A stretch of DNA of 64,000 bases from assembly GCA_963802905.1 (NCBI GenBank), contig CAWDKH010000010.1, positions 174,562-238,561 on the forward strand, written 5' to 3'. Both the position numbers and the translations under genes were made by a program. The notes below the pieces were generated by a model. The model saw only the letters and a program-made list of their open reading frames with translations, was not told the DNA's origin and made no database searches. Shown in pieces: positions 26,473-34,350 of this stretch (position 1 is the first letter of the stretch; each line of letters starts with the position of its first letter). Source of the DNA: DASQFQ01 sp963802905 (GTDB taxonomy: Bacteria > Actinomycetota > Thermoleophilia > Solirubrobacterales > Solirubrobacteraceae).

Positions 26473-26955
26473 ATGAAGATCCTCTTCACGATTTCGGCCT
26501 GACCTTCGGCCTCGCCTGGTCGCCGCTCCGCTCAGGCGAGCGACCGCACGATCGTCTTCGAGGTCAAGCCGGTCGACCGCCGGTGTCGTGCGCCGGGGAT
26601 GACCAGTTCGGCCTGGCGTTCGACATGGTCGCGCCGGGCGGCGCGACGCTCGGCGCCGGCCAGAGCTGCGTCCACTCGACGGTCGGGTGCCAGCCGTTCA
26701 GGCCGTTCTGCCATCAGACCGTCGACGCCACCTTCACGCTCGGGTTCGCGAGCGGTTCCGTGATCGCGCGGATGACGCTGCGCGAGCTGCTGCCGAGTGA
26801 GAGCTTGGTCCTGCAGCGGGGCAAGGGCAGCATCACTTCCGGCACCGGCGCGTTCGCCGGGGCGCGCGGCACCGTCGAAGGCGGCGGGGTCGTCGAGTTC
26901 ACGGACACCGGGCTCGACGAGCGCGCTCTTCTACGCGGTCCGGCTCAAGCGCTAG
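26473..26955 (+). CDS. Secreted beta-rich protein of unknown function, frameshifted
   Basis: AAGGAG precedes ATG 26473; MKILFTISA starts a signal peptide interrupted by an indel near 26500. After APAQASD-like cleavage, the mature part reads DQFGLAFDMVAPGG, CHQTVDATFTLGF, LQRGKGSITSGTGAFAGARG and GLDERxLFYAVRLKR. The GTGAFAGARG repeat-like turn resembles small secreted barrel proteins of the allene-oxide-cyclase-like type. Four cysteines lie in the mature part. The true stop is TAG 26955, reached only after correcting a second shift near 26925. Confidence 0.5.
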
Positions 26956-26959
26956 CGGC

Positions 26960-27183
26960 ATGAAGACCTACCGCGTCGAGCTGCAGAGGACCCAGGGTCG
27001 CTCGCGATCGCGGGCGAGCGTGCGCGGTCGGCCGTCGAGGAGCTCGCCCGCGAGGGCGTGACGGTGCGGTGGATCCGCTCCGTCTACGTCGCCGAGGACG
27101 ACGCGTCCTTCCTCGTGTTCGAGGCGCCGTCGCCAGCGGCGGCGCTCGAGTACCAGCGGATCGTCGAAGGAGGATCAGCATGA
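26960..27183 (+). CDS. DUF4242-like small protein, frameshifted
   Basis: MKTYRVELQ is followed, after one missing base near 26995, by AGERARSAVEELAREGVTVR and WIRSVYVAEDDASFLVFEAP. This matches small ferredoxin-like DUF4242 proteins, some of which bind nickel or other ligands. About 74 codons. Its stop overlaps the next start (ATGA), and it is the middle gene of a three-gene cluster. Confidence 0.55.
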
Positions 27184-27655
27184 GCGCCAAGGCCGTGGCC
27201 GTGATCGTGACCCTGCTGTGCGTGGCGGGCGGCGCGCTGGCGCTCATCGGCGCCGGCGGCGGCGACGACAAGCAACCGCGCCCCACCGCGAGCCGCGCCG
27301 GACCCGGGCGAGCCGCTCGAGATCGCGCTCAAGCCGGCCCATCGCTCCGGCGTGTCGGGCACGGCCCGACTCGTCCCGGGCACCGCGGATGACATGACAG
27401 TGACGATCACGCTCGACAAGCACGGGAACGGACACCCTGCCCGCGCACATCCACACCGGACCGTGCAGCGACGAGCCGACGGCGACGAACCCGCGGATCT
27501 GGGCGAACCTGACCGACGTCATCGACGGCCGGTCGGAGACGCTCGTGAACGTCGTGACGCTCCCGGAGCTCCGGGCCGAGCCCGCGTCGATCAACGTCCA
27601 CGACCCGCACCACGCCCTCCGGGCGCTGGTCTGCGGCGACATCCCGCCCGAATGA
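27180..27655 (+). CDS. Secreted CHRD/SOD-like protein, frameshifted
   Basis: The gene opens with a membrane or signal segment MSAKAVAVIVTLLCVAGGAL, then, after indels near 27295 and 27435, reads VSGTARLVPGTADDMTVTIT, LPAHIHTGPC and ASINVHDPHHALRALVCGDI. The HIHxGxC and VHDPHH segments resemble CHRD or Cu/Zn superoxide-dismutase-like extracellular beta sandwiches. The assignment is tentative. Confidence 0.5.
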
Positions 27656-27683
27656 TCGGTGTCGCCGTCCGTGGGCACGCTAC

Positions 27684-27746
27684 GCTGGTGGGGTCAGACA
27701 GCGAGGGCAACCAGAGGGCGAGACCTTCATCTGAACGTCCCCCAGC
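27684..27746 (+). ncRNA. Structured intergenic region, possible small RNA
   Basis: GCTGGTGGGGTCAGA (27684-27698) can pair with TCTGAACGTCCCCCAGC (27730-27746), with small internal bulges. A second segment follows before the hairpin at 27779. No coding frame uses this interval convincingly and the next gene is on the other strand. I cannot match it to a known RNA family. Confidence 0.3.
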
Positions 27747-27778
27747 CGCGAAAGCCGCCTGATCTTCTGATGGCCGAG

Positions 27779-27800
27779 AGTCCACCCACGGGTGGGCTTT
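27779..27800 (+). terminator. Rho-independent-like terminator
   Basis: An 8-bp stem (AGTCCACC / GGTGGGCT, one G-T pair) with loop CACG is followed by TT. It sits at the end of the plus-strand cluster and next to the convergent gene end at 27820. Confidence 0.45.
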
Positions 27801-27819
27801 CCGCGTTAACGGGGCCGAA

Positions 27820-28491
27820 TCAGGGCAGGATGTCGTTCAGCGTCGTCGTGTAGCGCTCGCCCGATTCCTCGAGCTCGCCCTCGATGTGCAGGCGCGCCGG
27901 GCCGGTCTCGGTCCACAGCTCGAGGAAGTAGGCCCAGCCCGGCATGTCCGGGTCGTCGGACTTGGTGATCGCCTCGACCCGGTAGATCTCGCGCGGCGGC
28001 AGCACCAGCGACTCGGGGCAGTCGTCCTCGATGCGCCGGTGCAGGTCCTCCACCGCGAGCCGATGGCGAGACGCGGCGCTGAGCTCCTCGTAGTCGCCGT
28101 CCACGACGAATTCGACGATGTCCTCGAGTGCCCGGTACATCGGGTCGGGCATCAGCTCGAGCCCATCCGCGATCGCTTCCTGTCCACCCAACTCGTCGCC
28201 CGGCGCCAGGCTGAGCCGGGTGTAGAAGTAGTCCTCGCACGCCGCGCGCGCCTGGCGGCGGATGCCCTTGGACAACCCCGCGGCGCCGAGCGCGAAGAGG
28301 CCGGCCTCGATCGCTTCCTCGAGCGTCCCGTGGCGGCGCGTCAGCTGCGCGGTGACGGCGCGACCGTGCTCGGTATCGCGCGCCATCGATGAGCCGTCAA
28401 GCAGCATCGAGGGAGCCTCGTGGCGGTCGTAGCCCGCACAGGCGCGCACCGCGGAGTGAAGAACGATGAGATGGTCGCCCACGACCGTCAT
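27820..28491 (-). CDS. Protein of unknown function, 223 residues
   Basis: It starts MTVVGDHLIVLHSAVRACAG behind TAGG. It is soluble, acidic and mostly helical, with LTRRHGTLEEAIEAGLFALG and a run of Glu/Asp before a strand-rich C-terminus (YRVEAITKSDD...FLELWTETGPARLHIEGE). No motif that I can name. ATG 28491 was chosen over an upstream frame extension that lacks coding character. Confidence 0.6.
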   Translation of the reverse strand: MTVVGDHLIVLHSAVRACAGYDRHEAPSMLLDGSSMARDTEHGRAVTAQLTRRHGTLEEAIEAGLFALGAAGLSKGIRRQARAACEDYFYTRLSLAPGDELGGQEAIADGLELMPDPMYRALEDIVEFVVDGDYEELSAASRHRLAVEDLHRRIEDDCPESLVLPPREIYRVEAITKSDDPDMPGWAYFLELWTETGPARLHIEGELEESGERYTTTLNDILP

Positions 28492-28628
28492 CCTACGAAT
28501 GCCGCTGTTGACGGACTGTCCAGCACTGGAGTACCCTTGAGCAAGGAGGGCATCGGTCGCGAGGTCAGCCCAGGCGGGGGCGGGCAGCACGAGGTGACTT
28601 CCGAGGATCCACGACCTCGGAGTTCGCT

Positions 28629-28874
28629 ATGCACGACATGCCCTTCCTCGCCGATTTGGCGGCCTCCCGCACGGAGCCGTCGTTCCAATGCTCGCGCACG
28701 GAGGGTGCAGCGAATGCCGAGCGTCTCTTCGCGCTGACGGAAAGTGTCGACCAGGTCGAGGTCAGCGACCTCGCTCCGGTCGAGTCGCCGTTCCGCCCGC
28801 TCCAGCGCGCGCTCGTGTCGTCGAGCCTCCTCAAGACCGGCGACCGGCCCAACGGCCACAAGCCGTCGCGGTGA
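28629..28874 (+). CDS. 81-residue protein coupled to a desaturase
   Basis: MHDMPFLADLAASRTEPSFQ opens the frame; the protein is hydrophilic with no membrane helix. Its TGA overlaps the GTG of the desaturase (GTGA), which together with codon use supports a real gene. It has a single Cys and an acidic centre. No family recognised. Confidence 0.5.
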   Translation: MHDMPFLADLAASRTEPSFQCSRTEGAANAERLFALTESVDQVEVSDLAPVESPFRPLQRALVSSSLLKTGDRPNGHKPSR

Positions 28875-29815
28875 CCACGACTCCCACACCCGTGCGTCGC
28901 GCTGCGGAGACGGTCCCGATCGAGCACGAGACGTCCGAGCGGATCGTGCGCACCATCGTCTTCGGGGTGCCGCCCGCCGCGCTCCTGATCGCTGGCTGGC
29001 TGGCGTGGGGAGGGAGCCTGCACTGGCACGACCTGGTCGTGCTCGCGATCACGTACACCCTGAGCGGGTTCGGCGTCACCGTCGGCTTCCACCGGCTGTT
29101 CACGCACCGGAGCTTCAAGACCTCGCGCACCGTCCGCGCGCTCCTGGCGGTGTTCGGCTCGATGGCGGTCGAGGGCCCCGTGATCGAGTGGGTCTCGACC
29201 CACCGCAAGCACCACGCTCACTCAGACCTTCCGGGCGACCCGCACAGCCCGCACGTCGACCAGGCGCCAGGGTGGCGCGGTGCGCTGCACGGTCTCGCGC
29301 ACGCGCACGTTGGCTGGATGTTCCGCGGCAAGGACATGGCCAACCCGGCGCGGTACGCGAAGGACCTGCTCGCCGACCGCGACCTGCGGTTCATCAGCCG
29401 CACCTTCCCGCTCTGGGTGGTGGCCGGGCTGGCGCTCCCGTTCGGCCTCGGGTTCGCCCTCACCGGCACCCTGGCGGGCGCCTTGACCGGGCTCCTGTGG
29501 GGCGGCGTTGTCCGGGTCTTCCTCCTGCATCACGTCACCTTCAGCATCAATTCCTTGTGCCACTTCTTCGGCCGGAGGCCGTTCGCCACCGGCGACGAGT
29601 CGCGCAACCTCGGCTGGCTGGCGCCGATCGCCTTCGGCGAGGCGTGGCACAACAACCACCACGCGTTTCCCACCTCAGCGCGGCACGGCCTCGGCCGCCG
29701 CCAGGTCGACCCGAGCGCGTGGTTGATTGCGGGGCTGGAGCGCTGCCACCTGGCCTGGGACGTGATCCGCATCAGCCCCGCGCGGCAGCAGACAAAGCGA
29801 TCCACAGTGGCATGA
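28871..29815 (+). CDS. Fatty acid / acyl-CoA desaturase (integral membrane di-iron)
   Basis: The protein has 314 residues with four to five membrane helices and the three histidine boxes HRLFTH, HRKHH and HNNHH that hold the di-iron centre. It fits the delta-9 acyl desaturase family, which introduces a double bond to adjust membrane fluidity. The GTG start overlaps the upstream small gene, and its own stop overlaps the sigma factor start (ATGA), giving a three-gene operon. Confidence 0.92.
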   Translation: MTTTPTPVRRAAETVPIEHETSERIVRTIVFGVPPAALLIAGWLAWGGSLHWHDLVVLAITYTLSGFGVTVGFHRLFTHRSFKTSRTVRALLAVFGSMAVEGPVIEWVSTHRKHHAHSDLPGDPHSPHVDQAPGWRGALHGLAHAHVGWMFRGKDMANPARYAKDLLADRDLRFISRTFPLWVVAGLALPFGLGFALTGTLAGALTGLLWGGVVRVFLLHHVTFSINSLCHFFGRRPFATGDESRNLGWLAPIAFGEAWHNNHHAFPTSARHGLGRRQVDPSAWLIAGLERCHLAWDVIRISPARQQTKRSTVA

Positions 29816-30561
29816 CGCAGCCGGTGGCGGGCTGGGAGGCACGACTCGTCGATGCGCGGCAGCGCGGGGATCCCGCCCTCCGGGCCGCCCTGATCGAGGA
29901 GTTCATGCCGCTGGCGGGCACACTCGCGCGGCGCTTCTACCGCAGCAACGACGCGCAAGAGGATCTCGCGCAAGTCGCGTACGTGGGACTGGTGAAGGCG
30001 GTCGATCGATTCGACCCCGAGCGTGGGGCGAGGTTCCCATCGTTCGCCGTGCCGACCATCCTGGGCGAGCTGCGCTTGCACCTGCGCGATCGGACCTGGC
30101 GAGTCCACGTCCCGCGCAGGCTTCAGGAGCTGATCCTCGCGCTCGGACCCGTCACCGAGGCGTTGTCGGCTCAGTTCCAGCGAGCGCCCACGGTCGCCGA
30201 GTTGGCAACCGCGTTGCTCGTGAGCCCCGAGGAGGTGCTCAACGCCTGGGAAGCGTCGAACAGCCAGTTCGGTCGCTCTTTCGACGAGCCGGCCCACCGA
30301 GGTGGCCGACACTCGCTCGCGGAAACCCTCGGGAGCGAGGACCGAGCGTTGGCCACGACCGACCAGGCCGTTGTGTTGAACGGATGGCTGGCCAGGCTGC
30401 CGATGCGCCAGCGCGAGGTCGTGCGCCTGCGCTTCGTGGAGGACCTGACCCAGTGCGAGATCGCCGGGCGGACCGGGATCTCGCAGATGCACGTCTCGCG
30501 GCTGCTCCGCAGGTCAATCGAGGACCTCCGGGCGATGAGCACGCTCGAGGAGTGCGGGTGA
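29812..30561 (+). CDS. Group 3 sigma factor, SigB/SigF type
   Basis: The protein has 249 residues. Region 2 is DLAQVAYVGLVKAVDRFDPE with FPSFAVPTILGELRLHLRD; region 3 follows, and region 4 is LPMRQREVVRLRFVEDLTQC with the helix-turn-helix ISQMHVSRLLRRS. This is the general-stress sigma layout. Such sigmas are usually held by an RsbW-like anti-sigma; the ATPase at 34319 is a candidate, though not adjacent. Co-transcription with the desaturase points to a cold or membrane-stress link, by inference. Confidence 0.9.
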   Translation: MTQPVAGWEARLVDARQRGDPALRAALIEEFMPLAGTLARRFYRSNDAQEDLAQVAYVGLVKAVDRFDPERGARFPSFAVPTILGELRLHLRDRTWRVHVPRRLQELILALGPVTEALSAQFQRAPTVAELATALLVSPEEVLNAWEASNSQFGRSFDEPAHRGGRHSLAETLGSEDRALATTDQAVVLNGWLARLPMRQREVVRLRFVEDLTQCEIAGRTGISQMHVSRLLRRSIEDLRAMSTLEECG

Positions 30562-32100
30562 TCAGGAAGTGAGGACCAGGCGGCGCCCGAACACGCGCCG
30601 GAATGCGCCGTCGGAGAGCCTGCGCTCGAGGCTCCAGTGCGCCAGCTGGGCGTCGCCGCGGAGCCGGAGGCGCAGGGTGCGCCGGTCGGCGACGAGCCGT
30701 GCCTCGATCACCGCCTGATCCTGACCGCGGTCGAGCTGCTCGGCGAGCCGCAGCAGCAGTGCGCAGCGTGCGACCAGCTCGTCGCTCGGCGAGCCCTTGC
30801 GGTGGTGGCGGACGATCTCGGCGATCCGCGCGACGTCGCTGGGGCCGTAGCCCGGCAGGCCCGACTGGAGGATCAGGTAGTGCGAGTGATCGGGATGGCC
30901 GTCGTAGCCGATCGTCATCCCGACGTCGTGGAGGAGCGCCGCCGCCCACAGCAGCGCGCGCTCGTCCGGCGCCGGCGTGAAGACACGCTCGGCCACGAGC
31001 GAGTCGTGCAGCTGCAGCGCCAGCCGCGCGACGTGATCCGCGTGGGTGATGTCGGCGTCGAACTGCAGCGCGAGGTTGCGGATGGAGGCGACGCGCACGT
31101 CGGGGAGGAGCGGCGCGGAGCCGCGCAGCAGGCGGCGGCTGAAGAACACGCCCTCGCGCAGCCCGGCGCGCGTGACCTCGATGCCATCGAAGTCGCCCAG
31201 CTCCACGACCTGCTCGAGCACGAGCGCGGCGGCAAGCACGATGTCGGCGCGGCCCGCCTTGATCCCCGGCAGCGCGCGTTGTGACGCGGGACGCTTGGCA
31301 AGCTCGGCCACGAGCTCCGCGAGCCGGGCGCGCTCGAGCACGTAGCCCTGGATCCCGTCGCCTGTCGCGCCCTGGGCCGCGGCCGCGAGGTTGCGGACGG
31401 CGCCGCCCATGCCGACGAGGCGGCGGCCGCTGTTGCGCAGCCAGTCGGTGTCGCCGAGCTGCTCGCGGATCGCGACGCGGGCCTGCTTGAGCCGCTTGCG
31501 CGAGACGGCGCCCGAGGAGGGGAAGTACTGCTCCGTGACCCGGACCGCGCCGAGCGGCCACGACCCGGACTGCAGCGCCTGGCGGCCGGCGACCGAGGTC
31601 AGCTGCAGGCTGCCGCCGCCGAGGTCGAGCACGACACCGTCGGCCAGCGTCGTGGAGTTCACGCCCGCTATGAAGCCGAGCCGCGCCTCCTCCTCCGCCG
31701 ACAGCACGCCGATCGACAGGCCGGTCCGCTCCTGCGCGACGGCGAGCAGGTCGGGGCCGTTGGCGGCATCGCGGATCGCGCTCGTGGCAACCGCGTCGAC
31801 CGCCTCCGGCGCGACGCCGCGCGCCAGCAGGTAGCGGCCGAACATCTCGAGCGTCTCGAGCCCGCGGGCGATCGCATCGGGCTTGAGCGAGCCGGAGCCG
31901 CTGAGCCCCTCGGCGATCCGCACCGGCTCCTGCAGCTCGCCGACCCGGCGCCACGAGGCGCCCGGCAGGTAGGCGAAGATCACGAGCCGCCAGGAGTTCG
32001 AGCCGAGGTCGATGACTGCGGCGACCCGCTCGCGCTCGGGCGCGCCGCCCGGGAGGACGGCGAGCGGCGGGTAGGCGATCCGCTGCGCGGCCTGCGGCAT
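30562..32100 (-). CDS. Ppx/GppA phosphatase with C-terminal HD domain
   Basis: The protein has 512 residues. The ASKHA fold starts AVIDLGSNSWRLVIF and contains LDLGGGSLQLTSV as the second phosphate loop. From about residue 330 an HD-type domain follows (ADHVARLALQLHDSL; LLHDVGMTIGYDGHPDHSHY). Family members hydrolyse polyphosphate or pppGpp. It is convergent with the sigma factor gene with no bases between the two stops. Confidence 0.9.
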   Translation of the reverse strand: MPQAAQRIAYPPLAVLPGGAPERERVAAVIDLGSNSWRLVIFAYLPGASWRRVGELQEPVRIAEGLSGSGSLKPDAIARGLETLEMFGRYLLARGVAPEAVDAVATSAIRDAANGPDLLAVAQERTGLSIGVLSAEEEARLGFIAGVNSTTLADGVVLDLGGGSLQLTSVAGRQALQSGSWPLGAVRVTEQYFPSSGAVSRKRLKQARVAIREQLGDTDWLRNSGRRLVGMGGAVRNLAAAAQGATGDGIQGYVLERARLAELVAELAKRPASQRALPGIKAGRADIVLAAALVLEQVVELGDFDGIEVTRAGLREGVFFSRRLLRGSAPLLPDVRVASIRNLALQFDADITHADHVARLALQLHDSLVAERVFTPAPDERALLWAAALLHDVGMTIGYDGHPDHSHYLILQSGLPGYGPSDVARIAEIVRHHRKGSPSDELVARCALLLRLAEQLDRGQDQAVIEARLVADRRTLRLRLRGDAQLAHWSLERRLSDGAFRRVFGRRLVLTS

Positions 32101-32169
32101 CGAGCACGATGCTAGGTGGCGATCCGGACCTACCTGTTGGCGTGTTGTGAACGCGTAGCCTGTCCGGTC

Positions 32170-32850
32170 GTGCCGGGCATCGGGGTGATGCGTGAGGGTC
32201 CGCTTCACGCCGCGGTGAAGACGCTGCTGGCCGAGCCGGGCGACCGCCTGGAGGTCCCGGTGCGACGGTTCGTGATCGACCTCGTCCGTGCCGACGGGGA
32301 GTTGGTCGAGGTGCAGACGGGAGCGTTCGGCCCGCTCGGCAAGAAGCTCGACGCGCTGCTCGACGAGTACCGCGTCCGGGTCGTGCACCCAGTGGCGGCC
32401 GAACGCCGGATCGTCCGGGTCGACGAGCAGGGGCAGGTGCTCCGCGCCCGCCGGTCGCCGAAACGCGCGACAGCCGTGGAGGTGTTCGACAAGCTGGTCG
32501 CGTTTCCGTCGCTGCTGACGCACCCGAACCTGACGATCGAGGTGCTGCTGCTGCGCGAGGATCACATCCGCCGCCCGCAGCCGACAACGGCGCGGCGTCG
32601 CACTCGAGACCCTGGGGAGCGGCGGCTCGTCGAGGTCCTCGACCGCGTCGAGCTGCGCACGCCGGAGGACATCGTCGCCGCGCTGCCCGCGCTGCCGCTC
32701 GAGCCGTTCAGCACGCGCGAGTTCGCCGCTCTCGTCCCCTGCAGCACGCAGCTCGCGCAGCGCACGCTCTACTGCCTGCGGATCATCGGGATCGTCGAGC
32801 CGGCGGGCAAGCGCGGCCGGACGCCGCTGCATGCCCGCACGGCCGCGTGA
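32170..32850 (+). CDS. Unknown protein, possible PD-(D/E)XK nuclease fold
   Basis: The protein has 226 residues from GTG 32170, placed 8 bases after TAGCCT (leaderless pattern); ATG 32188 is the alternative. The segment RFVIDLVRADGELVEVQTGA followed by GPLGKKL has the spacing D...E-x-Q...K of restriction-endonuclease-like folds. A winged-helix-like C-terminus (FSTREFAALVPCSTQLAQRT) may bind DNA. The function is not known; the nuclease idea is inference. Confidence 0.6.
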   Translation: MPGIGVMREGPLHAAVKTLLAEPGDRLEVPVRRFVIDLVRADGELVEVQTGAFGPLGKKLDALLDEYRVRVVHPVAAERRIVRVDEQGQVLRARRSPKRATAVEVFDKLVAFPSLLTHPNLTIEVLLLREDHIRRPQPTTARRRTRDPGERRLVEVLDRVELRTPEDIVAALPALPLEPFSTREFAALVPCSTQLAQRTLYCLRIIGIVEPAGKRGRTPLHARTAA

Positions 32851-32851
32851 G

Positions 32852-33388
32852 TTAGCTGGGGTCTTCCTCGCGGATGAGGCGTGCGTGGACGATCAGCTTG
32901 GTGGGGGTGCGCACCGTCCCGAGCGGGCTGAACGTCATGCCCAGCTCGCGCTGGTCCGCGTAGGTCACGGCCTCGACCTCCAGCTCGCCGTCGACGACGC
33001 GCACCGACGCGTCGAGCTCGAGCGGGACCTGCTGGCCGGCGGCGACGAGCTTCCCGCGCAGCTTCAGGGTGTCGCCGTCAGCGGTAGCGCTGCTGGACGT
33101 GAAGCGGACGTACGGATGGCGCTCGACGTCGAAGAAGGCGGCTGAGCGCAGGTGCGTGTCGCGCCTCGCGTGCTCGGTGTCGAGGCTCGCCGCGTCGATC
33201 GTCAGCTCGGCGGCCGGATGCGCGCCCAGCTCGAGGGTTCCCTCGTAGCTTCCGAAGCGCCCCTTGACGGTCTGGAGGCCGTAGAAGTTGGGCACGTGGA
33301 ACTCGACGCTCGATCGCTGGGAGTCCAGGCGCCAGCGGCCCTCGTGGACGCTGGGGGTGGTCGTTGCGGTGATGACGTGGGTGCTCAT
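32852..33388 (-). CDS. YceI family protein
   Basis: The protein has 178 residues with the lipocalin-like YceI barrel: WRLDSQRSSVEFHVPNFYG, GRFGSYEGTLEL, HLRSAAFFDVERHPYVRF and LRGKLVAAGQQVPLEL. Family members bind polyisoprenoids or amphiphiles. It has no signal peptide, so it is probably cytoplasmic. It is divergent from the ECF sigma gene, with an 80-base spacer containing GGTCACATGACC. Confidence 0.88.
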   Translation of the reverse strand: MSTHVITATTTPSVHEGRWRLDSQRSSVEFHVPNFYGLQTVKGRFGSYEGTLELGAHPAAELTIDAASLDTEHARRDTHLRSAAFFDVERHPYVRFTSSSATADGDTLKLRGKLVAAGQQVPLELDASVRVVDGELEVEAVTYADQRELGMTFSPLGTVRTPTKLIVHARLIREEDPS

Positions 33389-33405
33389 GCGATGTCCTCC
33401 TGTGG

Positions 33406-33417
33406 TCACATGACCGG
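33406..33417. promoter_or_regulatory. Inverted repeat between YceI and ECF sigma genes
   Basis: GGTCA-CA-TGACC, or a close variant, lies in the shared promoter region of the two divergent genes. ECF41 promoters are known to use a TGTCACA-type -35, so this may be part of an autoregulated promoter. Exact bounds are approximate. Confidence 0.3.
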
Positions 33418-33468
33418 TGTTGCGCGGGTCTTGTTGGTATGACCCCCCGCGAGGATCGGATGTGACCG

Positions 33469-34350
33469 ATGGATGAGCGTGAGTTCCTGGCGCAGCATTT
33501 CGAGGAGCACCGCACCCGGCTGCGCGCCGTGGCCTACCGGATGCTCGGCTCGCTGAGCGAGGCCGACGACGCCGTCCAGGAGACGTGGCTGCGCCTCAAC
33601 CGGACCGACGCGGACAAGGTGGAGAACCTCGGCGGATGGCTGACGACCGTCGTCGCGCGCGTCTCGCTGAACATGCTGCGCTCGCGCCAATCGCGCCGCG
33701 AGGAACCCCTCGGCGTGCGCATGCCGGAGCCGATCGTCGACCGCCCCGACGGCGCCAACCCCGAGCACGAGGCGCTGCTGGCCGACGCCGTCGGCCTGGC
33801 GCTGCTCGTGGTCCTCGAGACGCTGAACCCGGCCGAGCGGCTCGCGTTCGTCCTGCACGACATGTTCGCCGTGCCGTTCGACGAGATCGCGCCGATCGTC
33901 GACCGCTCACCGGACGCGGCGCGCCAGCTCGCGAGCCGTGCGCGCCGGCGTGTCCAGGGCGAGAACGCGGTCCCGGACGCCGACCTCGACACCCAGCGCG
34001 AGGTCCTCAACGCCTTCCTCGCCGCCGCGCGCGAGGGCAACTTCGAGGCACTGCTCGAGGTGCTGGACCCGGACGTCGTCCTCAGGGCCGACCCCGGCGC
34101 CGTGGCCATCGGCTCGCCGCATGTCGTCCGCGGAGCGGCCAACGTGGCTCGCCAGGCGGTCGCCTTCAGGCGCGACGACATCGAGGTGCGGCTGGCGCTG
34201 GTCAACGGCGCGGTCGGCACCGTCAGCCTCCGAGACGGGCAGCCGTTCACCGTCGCGGGGTTCACGATCCGCAATCGGCGGATCGTCGAGCTCGACGCCT
34301 TCGCCGACCCCGAGCGCGTCAGCCGGCTCGACCTGACGATCCTCGACTGA
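33469..34350 (+). CDS. ECF sigma factor, ECF41/SigJ type with SnoaL-like C-terminus
   Basis: The protein has 293 residues. Region 2 is YRMLGSLSEADDAVQETWLR; region 4 is DMFAVPFDEIAPIVDRSPDA with ARQLASRARRRV. The linker carries VRMPEPI (the WLPEP-like ECF41 motif). Residues ~175-290 form a SnoaL/NTF2-like domain that in this family controls activity in place of a separate anti-sigma factor. It should act on the divergent YceI gene. Confidence 0.88.
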   Translation: MDEREFLAQHFEEHRTRLRAVAYRMLGSLSEADDAVQETWLRLNRTDADKVENLGGWLTTVVARVSLNMLRSRQSRREEPLGVRMPEPIVDRPDGANPEHEALLADAVGLALLVVLETLNPAERLAFVLHDMFAVPFDEIAPIVDRSPDAARQLASRARRRVQGENAVPDADLDTQREVLNAFLAAAREGNFEALLEVLDPDVVLRADPGAVAIGSPHVVRGAANVARQAVAFRRDDIEVRLALVNGAVGTVSLRDGQPFTVAGFTIRNRRIVELDAFADPERVSRLDLTILD

